Origin: a bacterium
GTDB taxonomy: Bacteria > Planctomycetota > Planctomycetia > Planctomycetales > Planctomycetaceae
Direction: 5' to 3'
DNA: 58,181 nucleotides
Assembly (NCBI GenBank): GCA_016124895.1
Contig: WGMU01000158.1
Location: 1 to 58,181 of the forward strand
The notes beneath the pieces are model-generated. The model saw only the letters and a program-made list of their open reading frames with translations, was not told where the DNA came from and made no database searches. A program made the position numbers and the translations under genes. Below are positions 30,189 to 39,071 of this stretch, one piece after another. How positions within the stretch are numbered: the stretch's first letter is position 1; each line of letters starts with the position of its first letter.

Positions 30189-30214
30189 CAGGCTCTCTGA
30201 CACGCAGGAGCCTG
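30189..30214. terminator. Hairpin after the coiled-coil gene
   Basis: CAGGCTC and GAGCCTG pair over 12 bases of loop, 34 bases beyond the stop of the coiled-coil gene on the minus strand. It is followed there by a short T-rich run, so it may end that transcript. Confidence 0.4.
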
Positions 30215-30247
30215 TCTCATGATCTGGTGCCTCTTTCCAACTGAAAG

Positions 30248-32527
30248 CTATGCAGCCGCGTCGGTCGTCGACAGCTCATCGAGCAGGCCGCGGATGATGT
30301 GTTCGGCGTTGAGTTTTTCGTTCAACCAGTCGTCGCGCATGTGACGCCAGCGGCTTTCACGCTGTTCCCAGGCCTGCATGCGCCCGTCAAGACGCTCTTC
30401 CTGTTCGCGGAGTTCGATCTCACGCTCGCGCGCCCGGCGGGCAAAGGCTTCGCGTTCCTTTTTCAAGCGTGCAGCCTGCTCGTCGATTTCCTGCTGAGCG
30501 ATCGCGACCAGTCGCGCCGTTTCGTCGCCGTCGGACGTCGCTTCTGACTTCAGCTCGCGGATATGACCGGCGATAACCAGCCGCACTTCTTCGACCTTGC
30601 GCGTCGCGAGGTCGTCGTCAACGCTGCCTTTCAATTCGGCGAGTGCCTCTTCCGCCGCGAGGCGCACTTCCAGATTTTTGAGACTCGCCTGCTCGAGTTC
30701 CTTGCGCATTCGTTCTAGCCGCTGCGCCCGGTCGTCGAGCCGGCGTCGGCTGGCTTCGAGTTCTGCCTCGTTCGTCGCCCGGTCTTCTTCGAGCGTCGTT
30801 CGCAGCTTCTCCAGCTCAGCCACCTGCTCTTTGACGGCCGCTCGGTCGGTCGCCTGTTCGGCGGCGAACTGCTCGCGGGCTTTCAGCAGAACACCGTGTT
30901 CCCGTTCGACAGACTTTTCGCGCTCCGTCATGACTTCACGATACCGTTCGAGCTGCCGCATTCGGAGCCGAATGGACGCTTCAACTTTGACCACGCGAGC
31001 CTGCCACCGCTGCCGCCGGACTTCCAGCGAGTGTTGTTCTGACTGGACCGCCTGCCGCAGTTCCGACAACTGTTCCTGGATCGCCTGCTGCTTCGCCGCC
31101 GTCTCGACTGCCTGAGCATCGATCGCTTCCCGTTCCGCCTGCAACGCGTCTGACGCTTCGCGAATCGACGCCTGCGACCGCTGCTCGATCTGCTCCAGTT
31201 CGGCCTTCCGCTCACTGAGTTCCTGCAGCCGGCCGGCGAAGCGATCTTCGAGTTCGCGTTCAGCCATGCCACGCGCCGTTGCGAGCGACGCTTCGTGCGC
31301 CGTCCGTTCGCGGAGCAACTCTTCCTGAAACTTTCGCCGCTCAGCCAGCAGAGCCGCCCGCGCGTTCTGCAATGCCGCCTGCTGCGACTCGCGAGCCGCC
31401 CCAAGTTCGGTCAGCTCGCGTTTCTGCAGAGTCTCGAACTTCTGACGTTCCTCAATCAGTCGCTTCTTCTCCGCGTCGGCTTCCGCGACAAGCTGCCGCC
31501 GCAGTTCACGGCGTTCCTCGTCCCAGCTTTGACGCAGCTCGACCAGCGTCGCCTGCCGGGCCTTCTCCGCTTCCGCCTCAAGCTGCTGGCGCCGTTCATT
31601 CAACGCCGCGTCACTCTGACTGAGCAGCTTCTCCAGTTCCGCCTTAAGCTGGTTCAACTCGTCACGCTCGGCATCGAGTTCGCGCTGCTTTGCGGCGACC
31701 TGCTTATCGAACGCTGCGCGATCGCGACGCCGTTCTGCGTCCAGCTCGTCCCGCTGAGCTTCGATCTGCCGAGTGTGCTCCGCCTGAGCCGTTTCAATTT
31801 CCGCCAGCTTCCGCTGTCGCTCTGCCGCGAGTTCGCGTTCGACGCGCGCGATCGCCTGGTCGTGCGTCGCTCGTTCGCGTTCGAGCTTCGCCCGTTCAGA
31901 CACTTGCTGCCGCTGCCAGTCCTCGCGCTGCAGCTCAAACTGAGCCCGCTCGGCATCGAGGTCCGCGGCGAGTTGATTCCGCAACCGGCGACGCTCCATT
32001 TCGAGATCGCGGCGCATCTGCCGCACCGCTTCCTGATGCTCGTCCCGGAGCTTGTCGACTCGCTCGGCGAGTTCCTCCCGCTCGGCTTCGCACAGCGCGC
32101 GTTCGTGTTTCAGTGCCGCGCGGTCGACATCGAGTTCTTTCTCAAGCTGCGTTCGCAGGCCGGCTCGTTGCTCGTCAAGCTCCTCGCGGTCGTTTTCGAG
32201 GTCCTGCTCGCGCTGCTGGATTCCGGCAAGCAGTTCCTGCCCCTGCGAGATGCGTTCAATGAGTTCCCGCTCAGCCCGCTGCAATTCGCCGTGTCGCTCT
32301 GCCAGATCCTCCTCCGCCTGCTGCTTCTGCAACCGGAAACTTCGCCGATCCTGATCGATCGCCGAGAGCTGCTCGGACAGGTGCGTCTCCCGCCGCTCCA
32401 GTTCGCGCATACGTTCTTTGAGTCCGGACGCGATCTGACTCGCCTGCAGCAGCAGATGGCTGTCGTCTTCCGTGAGGAGAACACTCGCGACAGCCGGCGC
32501 TGTCGCAACCTGGCTCTGACCATCCAT
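30248..32527 (-). CDS. Long coiled-coil protein
   Basis: A 759-residue protein. After about 20 residues it is almost continuous charged heptad sequence rich in E, R, Q, A and L, for example LKERMRELERRETHLSEQL and KEREAFARRAREREIELREQ, up to about residue 725. No transmembrane segment or signal peptide is seen, so it is likely a cytoplasmic filament or scaffold protein, resembling the SMC arm or myosin-like type in composition. No ATP-binding motif is present, which excludes an SMC protein. Proteins of this kind help define cell structure in some planctomycetes, but that role is speculation here. Long open frames on the opposite strand are shadows caused by the composition. Confidence 0.85.
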   Translation of the reverse strand: MDGQSQVATAPAVASVLLTEDDSHLLLQASQIASGLKERMRELERRETHLSEQLSAIDQDRRSFRLQKQQAEEDLAERHGELQRAERELIERISQGQELLAGIQQREQDLENDREELDEQRAGLRTQLEKELDVDRAALKHERALCEAEREELAERVDKLRDEHQEAVRQMRRDLEMERRRLRNQLAADLDAERAQFELQREDWQRQQVSERAKLERERATHDQAIARVERELAAERQRKLAEIETAQAEHTRQIEAQRDELDAERRRDRAAFDKQVAAKQRELDAERDELNQLKAELEKLLSQSDAALNERRQQLEAEAEKARQATLVELRQSWDEERRELRRQLVAEADAEKKRLIEERQKFETLQKRELTELGAARESQQAALQNARAALLAERRKFQEELLRERTAHEASLATARGMAERELEDRFAGRLQELSERKAELEQIEQRSQASIREASDALQAEREAIDAQAVETAAKQQAIQEQLSELRQAVQSEQHSLEVRRQRWQARVVKVEASIRLRMRQLERYREVMTEREKSVEREHGVLLKAREQFAAEQATDRAAVKEQVAELEKLRTTLEEDRATNEAELEASRRRLDDRAQRLERMRKELEQASLKNLEVRLAAEEALAELKGSVDDDLATRKVEEVRLVIAGHIRELKSEATSDGDETARLVAIAQQEIDEQAARLKKEREAFARRAREREIELREQEERLDGRMQAWEQRESRWRHMRDDWLNEKLNAEHIIRGLLDELSTTDAAA

Positions 32528-32676
32528 GCGCAGAGACCTTTTAGAAATGCGGAATTCGGAGTGCAGAATTCGGAATGGAAAATTCAGAGTCCGGAACCGG
32601 ACTCGCGGAATGGGTCAGGATATTCAGCGGTTGCCGAAATTGAGTCAACACGCCTTCCTGCGACGTACCTTCCGCC

Positions 32677-35600
32677 TTATTCCGCCGCCTGCTCCCGCAC
32701 TTTCAGAAACAGCTCACTGATAAACTCCGCCCGATGCCGCTGCCAGTCGTTCTGAAACTTCGCCTGCTTGAGCACCAGTTCGACGCGATTGGCGATCGAC
32801 GTCGCGAGTTGCCGGGTCACTGCGTGCGGCTGCAGTTCAAACAGATCGACGAGGTACGCGGCCGATTCGAGCCACGCGTCGAAATCGCCGGCTGTCTCGG
32901 CTGCTTCGAGCCGCACCGTTCCCGCGAAGACCGTCGGCGCGATCGCCTGAGCACGATCGACCAGACGAATCGCCTCGGCGCCGAGTGCTCGCTTCTCTAC
33001 GCCACTGGTCACCTTTGACCGCCAGAGCGCACGAAACGTCAGCGCAAGTGGCAGGGCATTGTCGGCGGGTGTCGCCACCGCGAGGGCTCCATCAAGCTGC
33101 TGCAGCGCGTACCAGTTGTGCCCGTAATAGTGCGTCGCGGCTTCAAGGACCGTTGCTTCCAGTCCGCGCGTCTGCGACGCCAACTGCACAACGCCGCGGC
33201 TGCCACGCCCGGTCGCCGCCTCGAACAGAACGTGTTCGAGCAGCCGAAACTGCGACTGTCGATCGTGCGGGGCAAGCTGCAATGCTCGAGCGAAGTGCGT
33301 CTGCGCTTCGGCCCCGTCTCCAGCAAAGGCCGCCATCAGACCAAGCGATGCCGACCGCTGCTGCTCATCCAGAATCGTCCCTGCCAGTTGCTCAGCCCGC
33401 TCGCGCATCCCGCAACGCAGCAGACGCCGGACAACTCGCGTCGGATCGAGCTGCAGCCGTTCGATCGCCGTCTGTCCATCACGCCGCACAGCCAGAACGT
33501 CGAACTTCGCCAGCCGGGCTTCGGCTCTCATGTCAGGCGAATCCCTGACCATCTGAGGGCAGGACATGGCCAGCAGATTGAAGTCGTCTGTATTGACGGC
33601 CGCTCCGCGAGCGAACTCGCGCAGGGCCGCGGTGTCGAGCGTCAACGCCGCCGCGACGTCATGCACGTCGTTAAGCCCCAGCCACTGGTACTCGCTGAGC
33701 CCGTCGCGGAGCGGCCGGCCCGTCATTTGAATCTGCCGCTCGACGTCCAGCTCACTCGGCGACGCCAGAAACAGCAGCAGCCCCGGCGTCGGCTGATACA
33801 GACGCACGTACGGGAAGACATCGAGCAGCGTCGCACTGATCGATTTCAGCAGTGACTCGTCGACGAACCGCGAGTTCATCCACTGCAGAAAGACGCCGTC
33901 GTCCGTCAGCCGCGAATTCGCCAGTGTGAGAAACTCGCGTGTGTAGAGGTGCGACGCGCCCGCCGTCCACGGATGCGAAGGCTGCGAAACAATCGCGTCG
34001 TACGATTTGCTCGTCAGCGACAGCGCACCGCGGGCATCATTGAGCACGATCCTCACGCGAGAATCAGCCAGTGGATCATCGAAGCGCAGATCGGCTACCT
34101 CGCGGACCGCCTCAATGACGCCCGGTTCAAGCTCGATTACGTCGACCTGTTTGACCGTCGGCGGCACCCCAGCGACTGCTCCACCGCCACCAAAGCCGAC
34201 GACGAGCATTGACTCGGTCTCGGGGCGGGCAATGACGGGAAGCGTCGTCAGCCACCGCAGCCCGGCTTCCGCTCCTGCCACAGCACCACACGGGGAAATC
34301 TCCGACTCCGGCAGCCCGTTTGTGTAGAGCCGAAATCGATCGTGCTCGCGAGTCAGGACGACCGTTGACGAGACGCCCGCTTTGACGAACTGCACATCTC
34401 CCGGCATCGACTCGGTATCGAAACCTGTCCGAGTCAGCAGTCCCATTGGATTGCCGAACGGAACAACAGCCACCGCGACAACCGCTGCCGCACCGGCAAT
34501 CGCCACTCGACGCTGCTGCGGAAAAGCGAACCACAGTACGCCCGTCGTCACCGACAGATTGAGCGCCGCGGCCGCACTGATCGTCCCGCCAAACCCCAGC
34601 AGCGGCAGGCAGACGTGACTTCCCAGCAGCGCCCCGAGTACGCAGCCGACCGTACTCGCCGCGTAAAGTCGTCCGGTCACCGAAGGAACGTGATCCGCGT
34701 TCCGGGTTGCCGCTCGGACAGCCAGCGGAAACGTCATTCCAATCGCCACAGTTGACGGCAGCAGAATCAGCAGACACGCCGCCACGCTGCTCGGATTTCC
34801 CGCTCCAACGACCGCTCCCCGACCAATCCACTCGCACAGTTCAAGCAGCGGATTCAGCCCGAGATATACGCCAATCGCACCGCACGCCGCCGCCAGTTGC
34901 GACCAGCAGAACGCCGCTCGCGGATCACGGCCGCGCGAGACGATCACTCCAGCGAGCCAGCCGCCCCCGGCAATCCCAATCAGAAACGCTGAGAGCATCG
35001 TCGCAAACGCAAACACACTGCCACCTAGAACCTGATTGAGCAGTCGAGTCCACAGCACTTCGTATATGAACGACGAAACGCCAACAGTCGCGACCAGAAC
35101 TGCCCACGTCAGCGACTGGCTCGCTGGTCGTAGCGGCACGGCACAAGCCGTCCGGCCGCAGGCAAATGAGCTTGCTCCTGGCACTTCAACGTCCGATCGC
35201 ACACAAACCCGCTCCACCACAACCGCCAGGGCGAACACGACGCCGTTCACGACAACTCCCACCAGCGTCGTCTGCCACAACCCGAGCGTCGGCAGCAGCA
35301 CAAACGCCGCAACCAGCGTTCCCAGCACCGCACCAAACGTATTGATCGCGTACAGCAGCCCGACACGACCAGCCGCCTCGGCCGCCGAATCGCGGGCGGC
35401 GTGCCGAGCCAGCAGCGGCAGCGTCGCGCCCATACAGATCGTCGGAAGCGCGATCAGCACAAACGCGAGCGTCGCATCGGCAGCGATCTCCAGTAGTCCG
35501 CCCGCTGAAGGAAGTTCCGGCTGGCCACCCAACACCGCCAGGCGAGCCGCCTCGACAGCCTTCAATCCGACAGGGATCAGCAACGCCCCGAGTGCAACGC

Positions 35601-35886
35601 CGACTTCCAGCAGTCCATAAGCCAGCACCGGCCGCCTGATGCGAGCCGCCCAGCGTCCCGCCAGCGCCGAGCCGATCGCCAGCCCGCCCATATAGCTCGC
35701 GAGAACCGCACCGATCGCGGCGTCCGATGTCCCGAACACCGTCGCGAACTGCCGGAACCAGACCGTCTCGTACAGCAGCCCGGCAAAGCCCGACAGCAGA
35801 AAACACAGCCCGACCAGCCAGAAACTCCGCCGGCCCGCCTCCGCGCAGACATACTCCGGCCGTCCAACCTCATACTCAGTCGTCAT
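32677..35886 (-). CDS. Fused MFS-type transporter / spermidine-synthase-like protein
   Basis: A 1069-residue membrane protein. The N-terminal half has about 12 or more hydrophobic segments in two MFS-like halves; each half starts with a similar tract (FLLSGFAGLLYETVWFRQFA and VGVSSFIYEVLWTRLLNQVL). From about residue 490 a spermidine-synthase-like Rossmann domain follows (LVVGFGGGGAVAG, VIELEPGVIEAV, SQPSHPWTAGASHLYTREFL). A C-terminal helical, TPR-like region runs from about 780. Such fusions are common in planctomycetes and their substrate is unknown; the Rossmann part lacks a clear polyamine-binding signature I could verify. Residues about 240-252, in the linker between the MFS halves, are encoded by a dispersed repeat. 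Confidence 0.85.
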   Translation of the reverse strand: MTTEYEVGRPEYVCAEAGRRSFWLVGLCFLLSGFAGLLYETVWFRQFATVFGTSDAAIGAVLASYMGGLAIGSALAGRWAARIRRPVLAYGLLEVGVALGALLIPVGLKAVEAARLAVLGGQPELPSAGGLLEIAADATLAFVLIALPTICMGATLPLLARHAARDSAAEAAGRVGLLYAINTFGAVLGTLVAAFVLLPTLGLWQTTLVGVVVNGVVFALAVVVERVCVRSDVEVPGASSFACGRTACAVPLRPASQSLTWAVLVATVGVSSFIYEVLWTRLLNQVLGGSVFAFATMLSAFLIGIAGGGWLAGVIVSRGRDPRAAFCWSQLAAACGAIGVYLGLNPLLELCEWIGRGAVVGAGNPSSVAACLLILLPSTVAIGMTFPLAVRAATRNADHVPSVTGRLYAASTVGCVLGALLGSHVCLPLLGFGGTISAAAALNLSVTTGVLWFAFPQQRRVAIAGAAAVVAVAVVPFGNPMGLLTRTGFDTESMPGDVQFVKAGVSSTVVLTREHDRFRLYTNGLPESEISPCGAVAGAEAGLRWLTTLPVIARPETESMLVVGFGGGGAVAGVPPTVKQVDVIELEPGVIEAVREVADLRFDDPLADSRVRIVLNDARGALSLTSKSYDAIVSQPSHPWTAGASHLYTREFLTLANSRLTDDGVFLQWMNSRFVDESLLKSISATLLDVFPYVRLYQPTPGLLLFLASPSELDVERQIQMTGRPLRDGLSEYQWLGLNDVHDVAAALTLDTAALREFARGAAVNTDDFNLLAMSCPQMVRDSPDMRAEARLAKFDVLAVRRDGQTAIERLQLDPTRVVRRLLRCGMRERAEQLAGTILDEQQRSASLGLMAAFAGDGAEAQTHFARALQLAPHDRQSQFRLLEHVLFEAATGRGSRGVVQLASQTRGLEATVLEAATHYYGHNWYALQQLDGALAVATPADNALPLALTFRALWRSKVTSGVEKRALGAEAIRLVDRAQAIAPTVFAGTVRLEAAETAGDFDAWLESAAYLVDLFELQPHAVTRQLATSIANRVELVLKQAKFQNDWQRHRAEFISELFLKVREQAAE
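35131..35169. repeat. Short repeat (TAGCGG-ACGGC family), copy 2, inside a coding sequence
   Basis: The unit starts TAGCGGCACGGCACAAGCC and ends AAATGA, matching the repeat at 26460-26495 apart from a few bases and three extra bases. It lies in frame within the MFS/spermidine-synthase-like gene and encodes the segment SFACGRTACAVPLR. The inserted residues fall in a loop between membrane halves. Confidence 0.7.
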
Positions 35887-35941
35887 GTCGCATCCCTGCT
35901 CAAACGGCTGTTTGATTCTGAAAACAGATCGGCTCGTTTAA

Positions 35942-36010
35942 CGCTCAGCCACAGGCGCCGGCTACTCCGGACTTACAACGTCGCTGATGGCCGACGCCTG
36001 TGGCTGGGCG
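35942..36010. repeat. Palindromic repeat (AGCCACAGGCG family)
   Basis: Arms 35942-35962 and 35990-36010 match at about 19 of 21 positions around a 27-base loop. It lies in the 233-base gap between the MFS fusion gene and the UvrD-type helicase gene. The remainder of that gap shows no gene. Confidence 0.75.
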
Positions 36011-36119
36011 TCAAACGATCTGCAAATCCGTCGAAGCTGATTGAGGAGAATCGCGGCTTTCCGAAATCACGACAACGCGAGTTCTCACGCTGTCGCGTGC
36101 CGGTCGGACCGAAATCCGG

Positions 36120-38261
36120 TCAGTCCCACATTGCCCGAGTCTGGCTGCGGGCGCTCAAACCTGGCGAGAAATGCGGCTTCAGAGTCGACTCGGCTTCCTG
36201 CGGAGTCACGACGTCGTCGCTGTCCGGCAGTCGCCAGTCGAAGGCCACTCGCGCTGTCGGCGTCAGGAATCGCGTGAGCTGCGAGTAGCTGTGCGCGTCG
36301 CTGAAGCGAGACCGCTCCGCCCGGTAGTACCGCTGCGGATGGCACACGTAGAGATGATCCTTCGCCCGTGACAGAGCGACGTAAAACAGCCGCCGCTCCT
36401 CCTCGATCTGCGCTTCGTCCCCGGTCGACTTTTCAGACGGAATATTGCCATCCGACGCGTGCAGCACGAACACGGAATCCCACTCAAGACCCTTCGCCGA
36501 ATGAATCGTGCTCAAAACAAGATAGTCCTCGTCCAGTTCCGGATCAGCAGCGAGATCCTGCGTCGACGCGGGCGGGTCAAGCGTAATCGCCGTCAGAAAC
36601 TCGCCCCGGTTCGGATACTTCGCCGAGATATGCACCAGTTGTTCGAGATCGTTATTCCGCTCGCGCGCATTCGGATAAGTCAGTTCGACAATCGGTCCGT
36701 AAAACTTCCGCACGGCATCGATCTCGACCGGCACCGAGGTCCCGCTTCGCGGCCCGGCTTTCACCGTTGCCAGATGGTCGAGCAGTCTCACGAAGCCCGG
36801 CCACAGTTCGCGCGTCGCCTTCGGAACACTCGCCCTCTTCCAGACCTCGAAACTGCCGTTCGCCGTGTGCAACTGGTCGGTCAGGTCGAGTGCCCGTTTG
36901 CGGCCGATTCCCGGAAGCAGCATCAGGATGCGCAGCGCCGAAACCATGTCGAATGGGTTCTCGCCGAGCCGCAGGAAGCCGAGCAGATCTTTAATATGGG
37001 CCGCCTCGGCGAACTTCAGCCCGCCGTACTTGTGAAACGGAATGTTCTGCTCGGCGAGCAGCAGTTCGAGCTGGATGCTGTGATGCGACGCTCGAAACAG
37101 CACGGCCTGCCGCTTCAGCGGGATGCCTTTTTCACGGTGAGCGAGCACTTCGCGAACGACAAAGTCCGACTGCTCGCTTTCGTCCATACACGACACGACC
37201 TGCGGACGCACACCGCCTTCCCGCGCCGTCCACAGGTTCTTGCGATGCCGCTCGGCCGCTTCCGCGATCACACGGTTGGCCGCGTCGAGCACCGGCTGCG
37301 TGCTGCGGTAGTTCTCTTCGAGCAGCACAACCGTCGTGCCTGGATACTGCTGCGGAAAGTCGAGGATGTTCCGCACCGTCGCCGCTCGAAACGCGTAAAT
37401 CGACTGGGCATCGTCACCGACGACCGTCAGCCCCTGGCCGTCCGGGCAGAGGTTCCGCAGGATCTCCGCCTGCAGCAGATTCGTGTCCTGGTACTCATCG
37501 ACCAGCACCGCGTCGAACTGCTTTCGCACCGCCCTTGCTCCAGAGCCGTCCGCCACCAGCGCGTTCCAGAACAGCAGCAGATCGTCGTAGTCCAGGCAGT
37601 GCAACCGCTCCTTGCGATCCGTGAATCCCTGAAACAGCTTCTTCAGTTCGTCTTCGTATTCGAGACACCAGGGATAAACTTCCTCCAGCACGTGCTGCAG
37701 CTTCTGCCGCGAGTTCACACAGCGACTGTAAATACTCAGGCACGTCTGCTTGAGCGGGAAGCGGCGGTTCTCTTTCGATAGCTTCAGCTCGGCGCGGATC
37801 ACGTCCAGCAGATCTTCGGTGTCGGCTCGGTCGAGCACCGTGAAATCGGGATCGAGTCCGATGATTTTCCCGTGCTGCCGCAGCAGTCGTGCCGCAATGG
37901 CGTGAAAGGTTCCGCCCCACAGTCCGTTCTGTGCCCCCTTTACTGCACCGCCAGGCACAGCTCCGCTCTGCCGATACAGTCGCTGCAGACACGCGGTCAC
38001 GCGATTGAGCATTTCCGCCGCCGCGCGCCGGGTAAACGTCAGCAGCAGAATCCGCCGCGGATCGATCCCCGAATGAATCAGCCAGGCCACTCGATGCGTC
38101 AGTGTCGTCGTCTTCCCGGTCCCGGCTCCGGCGACAACGAGCAGCGGATCCATCCCATGCGACGCCGCCACGCGCTGCTGCTCATTGAGATCCGCCAGCA
38201 ACCGCTCTTCATCCGAGATATCCGGGGCGGTACGATCAGAAGTGTTCGTCAGGCCGTCCAT
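36120..38261 (-). CDS. UvrD/Rep-type ATP-dependent DNA helicase
   Basis: A 713-residue superfamily 1A helicase expected to translocate 3'-5' along DNA in repair or replication restart. Motifs in order are Q motif LNEQQRVA, Walker A AGAGTGKTTT (44-53), DEYQDTN for motif II, GDDAQSIYAFRAAT for motif III, ENYRSTQPVLDAAN for IV, STIHSAKGLEWDSVF for V and EERRLFYVALSRAK for VI. The order and length match the family. I start at MDGLTNTSD (38261); the 38303 start adds a tail without a ribosome binding site. It cannot be assigned as UvrD, PcrA or Rep from sequence alone. It is transcribed away from the short membrane-protein gene, with an 81-base gap. Confidence 0.92.
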   Translation of the reverse strand: MDGLTNTSDRTAPDISDEERLLADLNEQQRVAASHGMDPLLVVAGAGTGKTTTLTHRVAWLIHSGIDPRRILLLTFTRRAAAEMLNRVTACLQRLYRQSGAVPGGAVKGAQNGLWGGTFHAIAARLLRQHGKIIGLDPDFTVLDRADTEDLLDVIRAELKLSKENRRFPLKQTCLSIYSRCVNSRQKLQHVLEEVYPWCLEYEDELKKLFQGFTDRKERLHCLDYDDLLLFWNALVADGSGARAVRKQFDAVLVDEYQDTNLLQAEILRNLCPDGQGLTVVGDDAQSIYAFRAATVRNILDFPQQYPGTTVVLLEENYRSTQPVLDAANRVIAEAAERHRKNLWTAREGGVRPQVVSCMDESEQSDFVVREVLAHREKGIPLKRQAVLFRASHHSIQLELLLAEQNIPFHKYGGLKFAEAAHIKDLLGFLRLGENPFDMVSALRILMLLPGIGRKRALDLTDQLHTANGSFEVWKRASVPKATRELWPGFVRLLDHLATVKAGPRSGTSVPVEIDAVRKFYGPIVELTYPNARERNNDLEQLVHISAKYPNRGEFLTAITLDPPASTQDLAADPELDEDYLVLSTIHSAKGLEWDSVFVLHASDGNIPSEKSTGDEAQIEEERRLFYVALSRAKDHLYVCHPQRYYRAERSRFSDAHSYSQLTRFLTPTARVAFDWRLPDSDDVVTPQEAESTLKPHFSPGLSARSQTRAMWD

Positions 38262-38342
38262 GAATCCGTTCGTCGAAGAAACCAGGCACGTGACAGGGGC
38301 CACGGATCGTAACGGCCGAACGGAGTCCCTGCGAAGGACGAG

Positions 38343-38960
38343 TTACCATTCCGTCACGTACCAGCACGGTGCGATCTTTGTCGTCAACCAATGCGATGAA
38401 TCTCGGTTCCGCCGGTCGTAACACAGGCCACACTCGTCTATCAGGCACGCCCCCGTCACAAACCCGACCGTCCCTTCTCTCGTGTCATAGTTGAAGTCGT
38501 AGTCGTAAACAGATTCGATCCAGTAGAGCCCGACTCGGCGAGGAAAACCGTCGAGCTTCTTTCCCTGATACGCCTGGGCAACAAGTTCGTCGAAGCTTGA
38601 CCTGCTGAGTGCGAATCGAACCGACGCAGGCCAGTGTGTTGCAGTACTGGACAGAAGAAGTGCAAATGTCACAGGAAAGACCAGCCAGTTCAGAAAGCTG
38701 TGAGGCTTCGCCGTGTCCTTGCCGCTGGGATCTACGCGAAGAAAGCCGTCACTCTGATTGAGACCTCTGTTTCCGACTCCGACAACGACGCGTGCCAGAT
38801 AACTGCATCCGAGAGCTGCAACGACAGGACCACACAGAAGAAACAGGATTGGGTTGGATTCGGGAAGTCGACTGTGCTGTTCGAGCATCAGCAGCGACGC
38901 GCAGGCCAGGATGACATGTTCGACGATCGACGGCGCTTTGACTGAAAATGGATTCGGCAT
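38343..38960 (-). CDS. Small membrane protein of unknown function
   Basis: A 205-residue protein starting MPNPFSVKAPSIVEHVILAC. Three hydrophobic segments are seen: about 13-25, 33-52 (ILFLLCGPVVAALGCSYLA) and 89-107 (WLVFPVTFALLLSSTATHW). The C-terminal half is soluble, with the aromatic tract VGLYWIESVYDYDFNYDTRE and several cysteines (CLIDECGLCYD). I do not recognise the family. An in-frame start at 39062 would read through the palindrome at 39016-39071 and is rejected. It follows the OstA-like gene on the same strand after 107 bases. Confidence 0.65.
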   Translation of the reverse strand: MPNPFSVKAPSIVEHVILACASLLMLEQHSRLPESNPILFLLCGPVVAALGCSYLARVVVGVGNRGLNQSDGFLRVDPSGKDTAKPHSFLNWLVFPVTFALLLSSTATHWPASVRFALSRSSFDELVAQAYQGKKLDGFPRRVGLYWIESVYDYDFNYDTREGTVGFVTGACLIDECGLCYDRRNRDSSHWLTTKIAPCWYVTEW

Positions 38961-39015
38961 TGTCGCGTCTCCTGCATCACAGGCACTGACTGGCAAACAC
39001 GTGCGACGTAGTCCG

Positions 39016-39071
39016 GTAGGCCGCGCGAAACGCGGCACCGAAGAGCATCCGCCGCATTTCATGCGGCCTAC
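39016..39071. repeat. Palindromic repeat (GTAGGCCGC family) overlapping a stop codon
   Basis: GTAGGCCGCGCGAAACGCGGC pairs with a downstream arm ending ATGCGGCCTAC. On the minus strand the last bases read CTA-to-TAG, and this TAG is the stop codon of the OstA-like gene at 39068-39070. Confidence 0.75.

Noticed and set aside
31295-32755. 486-codon plus-strand frame opposite the coiled-coil gene
   Set aside because: Codon bias of the E/R/Q/L-rich coiled coil keeps the reverse strand open; the peptide is leucine/phenylalanine-rich without family features.
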